A stretch of DNA of 7,099 bases from Candidatus Hydrogenedentota bacterium (GTDB lineage Bacteria > Hydrogenedentota > Hydrogenedentia > Hydrogenedentales > CAITNO01). The translations under genes and the position numbers were made by a program. Positions 1-5,736 of the stretch are shown piece by piece (positions within the stretch are counted from its first letter, which is position 1; every line of letters starts with the position of its first letter). The stretch is taken from positions 1 through 7,099 of the forward strand of contig SLFT01000534.1 of the NCBI GenBank assembly GCA_007124105.1, in the 5' to 3' direction. The notes below the pieces were generated by a model that ran no database searches, had not been told where the DNA came from, and saw only the letters and a list, made by a program, of their open reading frames with translations.

Positions 1-546
1 ATCATGGCGGTGTATACTAACATCGAACCTGACTTGGACGAGGCGCTCGACCAATTGGCCGAGTCCGAGGCGGATATTATTTATCTCGTGGACAGCTTCG
101 GTTATTTCTATTCTGAACAGATTCATTACTTGGCGGACAAGTATCAGGCCAAGTTCCCGCACAAAAAGCTGGGGATTCATTGTCACGACAACCAACGGCT
201 CGCCTTTGCCAATACCATCGAAGGCATTATCAAGAACATCAACTATGTTGACGGTTCAATTTATGGCATGGGCCGCGGCGGCGGCAACTGCACCACCGAG
301 CTGCTTCTGGCCTTTCTGAAGAACCCCAAATACAAGTTGGGGCCGGTGCTTGCGCTCATCGAAAAGTATTTTATGGACTTGCAGCAGGAGTTGAAATGGG
401 GCTATGAAATGCCCTTTATGCTGACGGGCAGCCTGAATAAGCATCCCCGGCCGGCCCTTGCCTTTGTGAAAGCGGGTATTGAAGGCAAAGAGCAAAGCGT
501 CGTTGATTTCTATAACGACCTGGTAGATGTAGACGACGTGGTATAG
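1..546 (+). CDS. Aldolase/HMG-CoA-lyase-like DRE-TIM metallolyase, C-terminal part (5' end outside window)
   Basis: The reading frame is open from the first base and ends at the TAG at 544-546. An ATG lies at base 4, but the residues around it (I-M-A-V-Y-T-N) look like an internal barrel strand, so the true start is upstream and roughly the first half of the protein is missing. The motif G-I-H-C-H-D-N (bases 172-192) carries the paired histidines that bind the divalent metal in the HMGL-like/DRE-TIM family. G-M-G-R-G-G-G-N-C (bases 268-294) is the glycine-rich strand-end loop of the same family. The later stretch (L-K-W-G-Y-E-M-P-F-M-L-T-G, then N-K-H-P-R) matches my memory of proteins annotated 'aldolase catalytic domain-containing', related to 4-hydroxy-2-oxovalerate aldolase. 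Known for the family: metal-assisted aldol cleavage or condensation of 2-oxo acids in the cytoplasm. The exact substrate cannot be told. It converges with murJ 14 bases away. Confidence 0.9.
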   Translation: MMAVYTNIEPDLDEALDQLAESEADIIYLVDSFGYFYSEQIHYLADKYQAKFPHKKLGIHCHDNQRLAFANTIEGIIKNINYVDGSIYGMGRGGGNCTTELLLAFLKNPKYKLGPVLALIEKYFMDLQQELKWGYEMPFMLTGSLNKHPRPALAFVKAGIEGKEQSVVDFYNDLVDVDDVV

Positions 547-560
547 TACACGGGCGCTTT

Positions 561-2189
561 TTATTCGCCCCTATGACGCCCGGGGATTCGTCGCCGCAGC
601 ATTTGCAATTCAGGCAGTGAAAAGAGCATGCATACACCCGCGTATGCAAGGCCGCCGGTCAGGCTTGCGCCTGCAACCGTCATGAGCCGCGCCGCAAGCG
701 TGGTCGTGTCCAGCAAATGCACAAGCGCCATTGCGGAATAGTGGGCCGTTGCGCCCAGCGTCGCCGCGCCGACGATCATCACCAGTAACGCGCGCACGAA
801 CGGTGCATCCCTGAGACGTCCCCCTCTCCTATTGAGCAGAATGTACAACATCACGAAATTGACTGTAAAGGAGAGCGATGTGGACAGCGCCAGCCCCTGG
901 TAGCCCATGGGCCGGACGAGCGCAAGGTTCAACGCGATATTCAGCGCCATACTGCACGCAGCCACAATTACGGGCGTTCGTGTATCATGACGCGCGTAAA
1001 ATCCTTGTACCAGAACTTTGACCCACGCAAATGATACAAGACCCATGGCCGCATAGAATAACGCGCCAGCGGCCTGTTCCGTGGCAACAGCGCCAAACTC
1101 GCCCCGTTCGAACAGCAACCGGATGATAGGGACGCGCAAAACAATCAGCGCGGCCATGGCCGGCAAGGTTAGAAAGAAGGACTGACGCAAGCCAAACAAC
1201 ATCACAGAGCGTTGTTGCGCTTCGTCGCCCTGCGTGTGCGCCTTCGACAGCGCCGGCAACACGGCCACGGCCACCGCCACGCCAAACACCGCAAGGGGCA
1301 GCTGCACCAGCCTGTTGGAAATATATAACGCAAGCACTTTCTCTTCGCCCAGGGACATGGCGAAAAAACGGTCCACAAGTTTGTTGACCTCGCCCGCAGC
1401 CTGTCCAAATATGACCGGCATTAATAACCAGACCGTTTGCGCTACGGCTGTATGACGTAAGTTGAAACTTGGCCACACGACCCCCACGTGCCGGAACATG
1501 TCCCACCAGAGCACCCCCATTTGCGCGATGCCGCCAAGCCATACGCCAATCACCAGCGCCCAGGCGGGATTCTCGAAGTGATGACGCAGCCCCAGCGCGC
1601 ATGCAATAAACGCCACATTCAACAAAACCGGCGTCCAGGAGGGCGTACCGTAGCGGCGCGCCACAAACAGCGGCGCCATGGCAAAGACCGCTGCGCCGAT
1701 GAAGAAAAGATACGGAAAGGTCCATTGCATGAGCCGCACCAGTTCCGAGAGTTCAGCGTCGGACTGCGGCAGGGCGCGGCCCGTAAATGGACGCAAAGCG
1801 TTGAGCGCAGCAGGGGTCAACGGCATCAGCAAAATCCCGGCAACCGTCAATACGGCAAATACAAGCAGCATGAGCGACATCACCGAGGCCACAGCGCGAC
1901 GATACTCCTGTTCTGAGCATGATTCGCGGGTTGCAGAAAATACCGGCACCAATGCCGCGTTTACGGCGCCCTCGCCAAGCATGTCGCGCAACATGTTCGG
2001 CAGACTGAACGCGAACAGAAACGCGCCCAGCGGCGCGCCCGGCACAGCATGGGCAAACACCATGTCGCGTACAAGTCCGAGGACGCGACTGATCATGGTG
2101 CCGCCCGCGAAGATGGAGGCAAAGCGCGTTAATTCACGCGTTCCTTCGCGTTGTGGGGCGGTTTCGCTATTTTTCTGATGGTTCGACAA
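561..2189 (-). CDS. murJ: MurJ/MviN lipid II flippase
   Basis: The product is a polytopic inner-membrane protein of the MOP superfamily. It flips lipid-linked peptidoglycan precursor (lipid II) to the periplasmic face. From the start chosen here it is 542 residues, close to the usual 500-540 with about 14 membrane segments, and long hydrophobic stretches recur throughout. Family hallmarks are S-R-V-L-G-L-V-R-D (residues 34-42, with R35 and R41), L-P-N-M-L-R-D-M-L-G-E-G-A (R68) and the later N-K-L-V-D-R-F-F and S-N-R-L-V-Q-L-P segments. These hold the arginines matching those known to be essential in E. coli MurJ. I chose the TTG at 2189 because GGGAG (2201-2197) sits 7 bases upstream. A TTG at 2213 would add 8 residues but has no ribosome binding site, and the first in-frame ATG (residue 32) would remove part of the first helix. 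The N-terminus is about 17 residues longer than in E. coli. The stop is TAA at 563-561. Confidence 0.95.
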   Translation of the reverse strand: MSNHQKNSETAPQREGTRELTRFASIFAGGTMISRVLGLVRDMVFAHAVPGAPLGAFLFAFSLPNMLRDMLGEGAVNAALVPVFSATRESCSEQEYRRAVASVMSLMLLVFAVLTVAGILLMPLTPAALNALRPFTGRALPQSDAELSELVRLMQWTFPYLFFIGAAVFAMAPLFVARRYGTPSWTPVLLNVAFIACALGLRHHFENPAWALVIGVWLGGIAQMGVLWWDMFRHVGVVWPSFNLRHTAVAQTVWLLMPVIFGQAAGEVNKLVDRFFAMSLGEEKVLALYISNRLVQLPLAVFGVAVAVAVLPALSKAHTQGDEAQQRSVMLFGLRQSFFLTLPAMAALIVLRVPIIRLLFERGEFGAVATEQAAGALFYAAMGLVSFAWVKVLVQGFYARHDTRTPVIVAACSMALNIALNLALVRPMGYQGLALSTSLSFTVNFVMLYILLNRRGGRLRDAPFVRALLVMIVGAATLGATAHYSAMALVHLLDTTTLAARLMTVAGASLTGGLAYAGVCMLFSLPELQMLRRRIPGRHRGE

Positions 2190-2196
2190 ATAACAA

Positions 2197-2201
2197 CTCC
2201 C
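2197..2201 (-). promoter_or_regulatory. Ribosome binding site deciding the murJ TTG start
   Basis: The minus strand reads GGGAG, then 7 bases, then TTG at 2189-2187. This is the only Shine-Dalgarno-like sequence placed correctly before any in-frame start codon upstream of the first MurJ helix, and it favours 2189 over the TTG at 2213. Confidence 0.6.
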
Positions 2202-2234
2202 AGCATAGACCAATAATTTGTATTATGCCGCATG

Positions 2235-2263
2235 AGTATAGCCCTTTTACCGTATGACGGCAA
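2235..2263 (-). promoter_or_regulatory. Sigma70-type promoter for murJ
   Basis: On the minus strand, TTGCCG (2263-2258, 4 of 6 consensus bases) is followed after exactly 17 bases by TATACT (2240-2235, 5 of 6). The expected transcription start is near 2228, which gives a leader of about 39 bases to the TTG at 2189. Seen in sequence only. Sigma70 consensus rules may differ in this lineage. Confidence 0.45.
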
Positions 2264-2318
2264 AATTGAACATTACGTTTTACCACAGCAGAAGGAAGCA
2301 TTTGTCCGCGCATCGCCG

Positions 2319-2353
2319 TTTTTTTTCGTTTCACAGTACGTGCATGATAGAAT
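2319..2353 (+). promoter_or_regulatory. Possible extended -10 promoter with T-tract for the lipoprotein operon
   Basis: TGA-TAGAAT (2345-2353) matches the extended -10 pattern TGn-TATAAT in all but one base. There is no good -35 box, but a run of eight T (2319-2326) lies just upstream, about where a proximal UP-like AT-rich element would sit. The predicted start near 2360 leaves a leader of about 40 bases before the ATG at 2402. Confidence 0.3.
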
Positions 2354-2401
2354 CACCTGTAGTCAGTTCAGCGACAGGCATATTACAACGGGAGCATTGC
2401 C

Positions 2402-3079
2402 ATGAAAGTATGTACCTATTTCTTGCTTTCCTTAACCCTTCTACTCTTCGCGTGTGAGGGACGCAAGGACGCCGACAGCGATCCGCCCCTGCCCGAGGCC
2501 GCATCTGTTCCGACGACTTCGCCCCAGGCGGCAATTCCTGACAGGCCGCCTATAGATTTGGGCGATGTGGACAGCGGCATCATGATTTTGGGCAAACTGG
2601 CGCCCGAGTCCGAGTCCGCTACGGTCACTGCTGACTATATCGAGACACAGCGGAGCAGATTGTCCATTACAACCATCACGGTTCGCCCTCCTTTTCCTGA
2701 TGAATTATTTGTTCAGTTCGAGATGGCGTCCACCCGCGATTTCGTGGAACGCCCCGTCGTGACGCGCGTTCGCGCCTATCGAGACGAAGAAACCCAACTC
2801 GGCGACGAACATGCGTATGTGATGGGCAGTACAGCGCGACAGCCGGAACCGGATGCATCTGGAGTTGTCGTGCCGCGCGCGTTTGTCGTGGACGTGATGG
2901 CAGGTCTGGACGAAGCGCCGGATACGATGCTTGTCCATGCGGAAGCGGACGCATGGTTGATGGAGACGGACACGGACGAATCAACCCTTGACCCATTCCA
3001 GGATACGTCGCCCGAACGCGTTTCCTTGTTCAGTAATCCTGTCCGTATTAACTTTGAACGCGAGGTAGCCAGCCTGTGA
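2402..3079 (+). CDS. Predicted lipoprotein of unknown function
   Basis: The 225-residue protein starts with a short basic region and a hydrophobic core (residues 5-17) ending in the lipobox L-F-A-C. Cleavage and lipidation are therefore expected at C18. Residue +2 is Glu rather than Asp, so by the E. coli rule it would go to the outer membrane, though that rule may not hold here. After the cysteine comes a Pro/Ala/acidic linker of about 35 residues, then an acidic body rich in alternating hydrophobic residues that suggests beta structure. I recognise no domain or catalytic motif. The start is well supported: GGGAG (2390-2394) lies 7 bases before the ATG. It is the first gene of a tight operon, and its TGA overlaps the GTG of the PIG-L gene by 4 bases (GTGA). 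It may work with the exported SIMPL-like protein at the envelope, but this rests on position only. Confidence 0.85.
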   Translation: MKVCTYFLLSLTLLLFACEGRKDADSDPPLPEAASVPTTSPQAAIPDRPPIDLGDVDSGIMILGKLAPESESATVTADYIETQRSRLSITTITVRPPFPDELFVQFEMASTRDFVERPVVTRVRAYRDEETQLGDEHAYVMGSTARQPEPDASGVVVPRAFVVDVMAGLDEAPDTMLVHAEADAWLMETDTDESTLDPFQDTSPERVSLFSNPVRINFEREVASL

Positions 3080-3903
3080 ATATTGTTTGCATAGGCGCGC
3101 ACCCTGATGACCCGGAAGTTTTCGCGGGAGGCATGATGACGTTGTTCGCGCGCGCCGGACATAACGTAACGGCTGTATCACTGACAAACGGGGACGTGGG
3201 CCATCACGAAATGGGCGGCGGCGCATTGGCGCAACGACGCGCGGATGAGTCCCGGCGCGCGGCGCGCATCGGCGGTTACGAAAGCGTTACCCTGGACAAC
3301 CATGACGGCGAACTTGTCGCCGATATTGCCCTGCGCAAGGCCGTGACCCATATTATTCGCCGGTGTAAGGCTGACATGGTGTTCACCCATCGTCCCAACG
3401 ATTATCATCCAGATCATCGTTACGCAGCCCTTGTTGTGCAGGACGCCGCTTACATGGTGACGGTGCCGCACTTTTGCCCGGACGCAGAAGCGCTGCGCCG
3501 AAACCCTGTGTTCCTTTATTTTTTCGATACCTTCACATTTCCGGCGCCTTTCCACGCAGATGTGGTTGTTCCCGTTGATACTGTGATGGATGTCAAGTGG
3601 CGGCTTCTTGACGCTATGGCGTCGCAGTTCTACGAGTGGCTGCCCTGGCTGGATGGCGTCATTGATTCCGTGCCCCCCGTCCACGATAACGCAGCGCGCA
3701 TAGCGTGGCTGCAAGAATATTTTCGACGCCCTCTTGAAATGCCCGTCTCCAGGTGCCGGGCAGCCCTGCCTGCATGGCTGGGCGACAGTGCGGACAATGT
3801 TCAGTATGTGGAGGCCTTTCAGGTTTGTGAGTATGGCGCACAACCTGATCAGGAAGAATTACGACGGTTATTTACCTTTTCCCCTCATGCAACAGGAGCG
3901 TAA
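3076..3903 (+). CDS. PIG-L/LmbE family zinc-dependent N-acetyl-sugar deacetylase
   Basis: This 275-residue protein has the signature of the PIG-L/LmbE fold. A-H-P-D-D-P-E (residues 8-14) supplies H9 and D12 as zinc ligands and D11 as the likely general base, and T-H-R-P-N-D-Y-H-P-D-H (104-114) supplies the third ligand, H114. The later S-Q-F-Y-E-W-L-P-W (183-191) and N-P-V-F-L-Y (143-148) segments recur in a subgroup often annotated simply as PIG-L deacetylase. Known members remove acetyl from N-acetylglucosamine units of small molecules or glycolipids, including precursors of mycothiol, bacillithiol and GPI. Which substrate applies here is not visible. There is no signal peptide, so it is probably cytoplasmic. 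The start is GTG at 3076, with GAGGT (3062-3066) 9 bases upstream. The 4-base overlap with the lipoprotein stop suggests translational coupling. The stop is TAA at 3901-3903. Confidence 0.93.
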   Translation: MNIVCIGAHPDDPEVFAGGMMTLFARAGHNVTAVSLTNGDVGHHEMGGGALAQRRADESRRAARIGGYESVTLDNHDGELVADIALRKAVTHIIRRCKADMVFTHRPNDYHPDHRYAALVVQDAAYMVTVPHFCPDAEALRRNPVFLYFFDTFTFPAPFHADVVVPVDTVMDVKWRLLDAMASQFYEWLPWLDGVIDSVPPVHDNAARIAWLQEYFRRPLEMPVSRCRAALPAWLGDSADNVQYVEAFQVCEYGAQPDQEELRRLFTFSPHATGA

Positions 3904-3906
3904 ATC

Positions 3907-4587
3907 ATGTACATGGATAGCAGGCGCGGCAGTGCGGCAATGGCGCTGATGGCAACCCTTCTGGTCAGCGCGTATGCCGTTGGAATGAACCAGCCGATCA
4001 TTGTGAACGTCGCGGAAGCGTCTGTACTAACAAGTCCCGGGGCGGTCGAATTTCAATTCATACGACACTTCAGCGACGCCACACTGGAAGCGGCTATGGA
4101 ACAGTATGAAACGTTCATACGCGCTGTGCCCCAGGCGGTGCGCGGCGCCGATTTGCAGCCCACGGAAATTAATACGGCTCCTCCAATCATTGTCTCACTG
4201 GCGCAACGGCAGGTGAAGGCGTCTTTTACAGTGCGTTTCAGTATGGCCATTTTCAATACGCCCAAAACCGGGACGGTACAGTTTGCCGCCTTGTGCGATA
4301 AACTGGCCGCACTGGCCGATACCTTGCAGTGTACACTGGCGCACCCAGCCTTTTATGCGAGCGATCCTGAAAGCGTCGTGGAGCGCGCGGTGGCCCGGGC
4401 AACTGAAAATGCCTATCCCGCCGCCGATGCGATTGCAACGGCTGTCAAAACAAACATTTATGCGGTGGATCGCGTTGACATCATCGAAATTTCCTGGGAC
4501 CAGGAACCTGAGGGGCAAACAGCCGAAACGCCCCAGATCAGCTGCCGCGCCGTCGTGCAGGTAACCTATGCCCTCGCGCCACAATAA
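3907..4587 (+). CDS. Exported SIMPL (DUF541)-like protein
   Basis: The 226-residue protein begins with a basic N-terminus (R6, R7) and one hydrophobic segment (about residues 10-26), which is either a signal peptide or an N-terminal anchor. The rest has the layout of the SIMPL/DUF541 family: a beta strand I-I-V-N-V-A-E-A (31-38), a helix T-L-E-A-A-M (59-64), a middle domain, then a helix rich in Ala and Glu (about 157-182) followed by a strand V-D-I-I-E (190-194) and a closing strand V-V-Q-V-T-Y (216-221). The length fits the family. Sequence identity to well-known members looks low, so the assignment rests on pattern. SIMPL proteins are periplasmic or outer-membrane proteins of poorly defined role, some linked to stress tolerance. 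AGGAG (3894-3898) lies 8 bases before the ATG, and the gap to the PIG-L stop is 3 bases, so it is the last gene of the operon. An ATG at 3913 is a weaker alternative start. Confidence 0.6.
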   Translation: MYMDSRRGSAAMALMATLLVSAYAVGMNQPIIVNVAEASVLTSPGAVEFQFIRHFSDATLEAAMEQYETFIRAVPQAVRGADLQPTEINTAPPIIVSLAQRQVKASFTVRFSMAIFNTPKTGTVQFAALCDKLAALADTLQCTLAHPAFYASDPESVVERAVARATENAYPAADAIATAVKTNIYAVDRVDIIEISWDQEPEGQTAETPQISCRAVVQVTYALAPQ

Positions 4588-4614
4588 AGATAAGAGAATG
4601 AAGGCAATTCATTC
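4583..4614 (-). terminator. Weak intrinsic terminator-like hairpin downstream of the HDAC-family gene
   Basis: A perfect 7-base inverted repeat, GAATGAA (4596-4602) and TTCATTC (4608-4614), encloses a 5-base loop. Read on the minus strand it is followed by a T-rich tail (4595-4583, 9 T of 13). The stem has only two G-C pairs, so it would be weak. On the plus strand it lacks a T tract, so it would not terminate the operon ending at 4587 in the usual way. Confidence 0.25.
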
Positions 4615-4676
4615 GTTGGCGTAACAGGATTCTGACAACCCGTCCATCGCAACGCACACTAAGGCCCAAGGTTTTT

Positions 4677-4704
4677 CCCCTGCTCCCTGTTGTCCCCTGT
4701 CCCC
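4677..4704 (-). repeat. G-rich heptamer-like tandem repeat, G-quadruplex capable
   Basis: On the minus strand, GGGGACA is repeated twice in a row (4704-4691). A 3-base break follows, then a variant GGGAGCA (4687-4681) and a final GGGG (4680-4677). The four G runs are separated by loops of 3, 6 and 4 bases, which satisfies the usual G3+N1-7 quadruplex rule. The array begins inside the stop codon of the HDAC-family gene, so it would form the first part of that mRNA's 3' untranslated region. Heptanucleotide G-rich repeats of this style are known in cyanobacteria; whether they are widespread in this genome cannot be seen here. Confidence 0.65.
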
Positions 4705-5615
4705 TATTCCCGCAACGCCTCCAGGTGGCTTACGGCGCATTGCCCCAGTGCCGTCAGATGGTAGCCGCCTTCCAAAAAAGACACGATGCGGCCGTCGGCT
4801 ATGTGTTTAATCATGCGCGTCATGGCGCCGTAATCCTGCGCTTCAAGCAATTGGTTGCCAAGCGGATCAAGACGATGACCGTCGAAACCAACTGAAAGCA
4901 ACAGCATCTCCGGCGCAAAAGCTTCCAACGCCGGAACAGCTATATCGCGCATGGCGGTCAGCCACTGTTCCGACCCGGAACCGGGCGGGAATTGAATGTT
5001 CAGGTTGCTGTCGTTCTTGCCGCGTTCGTAAGGGAAACCCGTACCGGGAAAGTGTGGATACTCGTGCAGGCTGACGTACAGCACAGCATCGTCGTCGTAA
5101 AAGGCATGTTGCGTTCCGTTGCCATGATGCACGTCATAATCGAGGATGGCAACCCGTTCAAGGCCGCCCTCAGCAAGCAGCCAGCGCGCGGCGACAGCCA
5201 CATTATTGAACAGGCAGAATCCCATTGCGTAGTCTTGTTCAGCATGATGCCCCGGTGGGCGCATCATCACAAAGGCATTGTCATATTCTTTGGCCATAAT
5301 CGCTTTACAGGCCGTAATGCCGGCGCCCGCCGAAAGCAATGCCGCGTCCCATGAATGCGCGCCCATCGCGGTATCCGGGTCCGGGTAGCGTACCCCGCCA
5401 AGACAACATTCGCGGATTGTATCAATGTGCGCCCGGCTGTGTACGCGCAGCAAGTCCGCGTCCGTTGCCGGTTCAGGACGCATCATGGGCAAGTCCAATT
5501 TATGTTCTTCAAAGGCCAGCAGGAGGGCCTTCATACGTAGTGGCGACTCGGGGTGGTATTCCCCGGTGTCATGGACTGTCGCCTCATCGCAATATAGCAC
5601 TACCGTTTTCGTCAT
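4704..5615 (-). CDS. Histone deacetylase family zinc amidohydrolase (acetylpolyamine/AcuC-like)
   Basis: This 303-residue protein carries every catalytic feature of the arginase-deacetylase fold: H21-P-E-S-P near the N-terminus, R-P-P-G-H-H (119-124) with the His dyad H123/H124, L-D-Y-D-V-H-H-G-N-G-T (158-168) with zinc ligands D161 and H163, S-V-G-F-D-G-H (241-247) with zinc ligand D245, and E-G-G-Y (282-285) with the transition-state tyrosine Y285. Known bacterial relatives remove acetyl from polyamines, acetoin-pathway proteins or other acetyl-lysine-like substrates; the substrate here is not determined. There is no signal peptide, so it is cytoplasmic. The start is ATG at 5615: AAGGA (5627-5623) lies 7 bases upstream and the homologous region begins there. 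The frame stays open upstream to 5705, but that part overlaps the promoter and does not resemble the family. The stop is TAG at 4706-4704. It lies 121 bases downstream of the sulfatase on the same strand. Confidence 0.95.
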   Translation of the reverse strand: MTKTVVLYCDEATVHDTGEYHPESPLRMKALLLAFEEHKLDLPMMRPEPATDADLLRVHSRAHIDTIRECCLGGVRYPDPDTAMGAHSWDAALLSAGAGITACKAIMAKEYDNAFVMMRPPGHHAEQDYAMGFCLFNNVAVAARWLLAEGGLERVAILDYDVHHGNGTQHAFYDDDAVLYVSLHEYPHFPGTGFPYERGKNDSNLNIQFPPGSGSEQWLTAMRDIAVPALEAFAPEMLLLSVGFDGHRLDPLGNQLLEAQDYGAMTRMIKHIADGRIVSFLEGGYHLTALGQCAVSHLEALRE

Positions 5616-5645
5616 ACCGATTTCCTTCGGGTAACAAGTGCGAAT

Positions 5646-5674
5646 ATTGTAGTCTTTGCGGCGACATAGATCAA
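5646..5674 (-). promoter_or_regulatory. Sigma70-type promoter for the HDAC-family gene
   Basis: On the minus strand, TTGATC (5674-5669, 4 of 6 consensus bases) and TACAAT (5651-5646, 5 of 6) are separated by exactly 17 bases. The predicted start near 5639 gives a leader of about 24 bases to the ATG at 5615. This suggests the gene is transcribed independently of the upstream sulfatase and rules out a start at 5705. Confidence 0.45.
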
Positions 5675-5736
5675 ACCGCTGTATGCGGGATGCTGTTCCG
5701 CGCAATGGGCAAGTTCACAAGGCAACAGGAACGCAT

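Noticed and set aside
552..570. Inverted repeat GGGCG / CGCCC in the convergent gap between the aldolase-like gene and murJ.
   Set aside because: The stem is only 5 bases, the T tract lies in the loop rather than after the stem, and it overlaps the murJ stop. It does not look like a functional terminator.
985..1725. Long minus-strand reading frame of 246 codons inside murJ.
   Set aside because: It is a different-frame shadow of murJ, with composition rich in Cys, Arg and Gly and no family resemblance.
2307..2326. GC-rich bases followed by eight T, resembling a terminator before the lipoprotein gene.
   Set aside because: The only stem is three base pairs, and no plus-strand gene lies upstream to terminate. 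The T tract is better read as part of promoter-region DNA.
2254..2457. Small plus-strand reading frame of 67 codons across the divergent gap.
   Set aside because: It has no ribosome binding site, overlaps the well-supported lipoprotein start in another frame and covers the promoter region. It is probably chance.
3178..3843. Long minus-strand reading frame of 221 codons opposite the PIG-L gene.
   Set aside because: It lies fully antisense to a gene with intact catalytic motifs and shows no recognisable domain, so it is a shadow of high-GC codon use.
5616..5705. A 30-residue N-terminal extension of the HDAC-family protein.
   Set aside because: It overlaps a good promoter, is rich in Arg and Cys unlike the family, and the ATG at 5615 has its own strong ribosome binding site.
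5701..5736. Possible hairpins between the sulfatase stop and the HDAC-family promoter.
   Set aside because: Only 4- to 5-base stems with long loops and no T tract are present, so no terminator can be supported.
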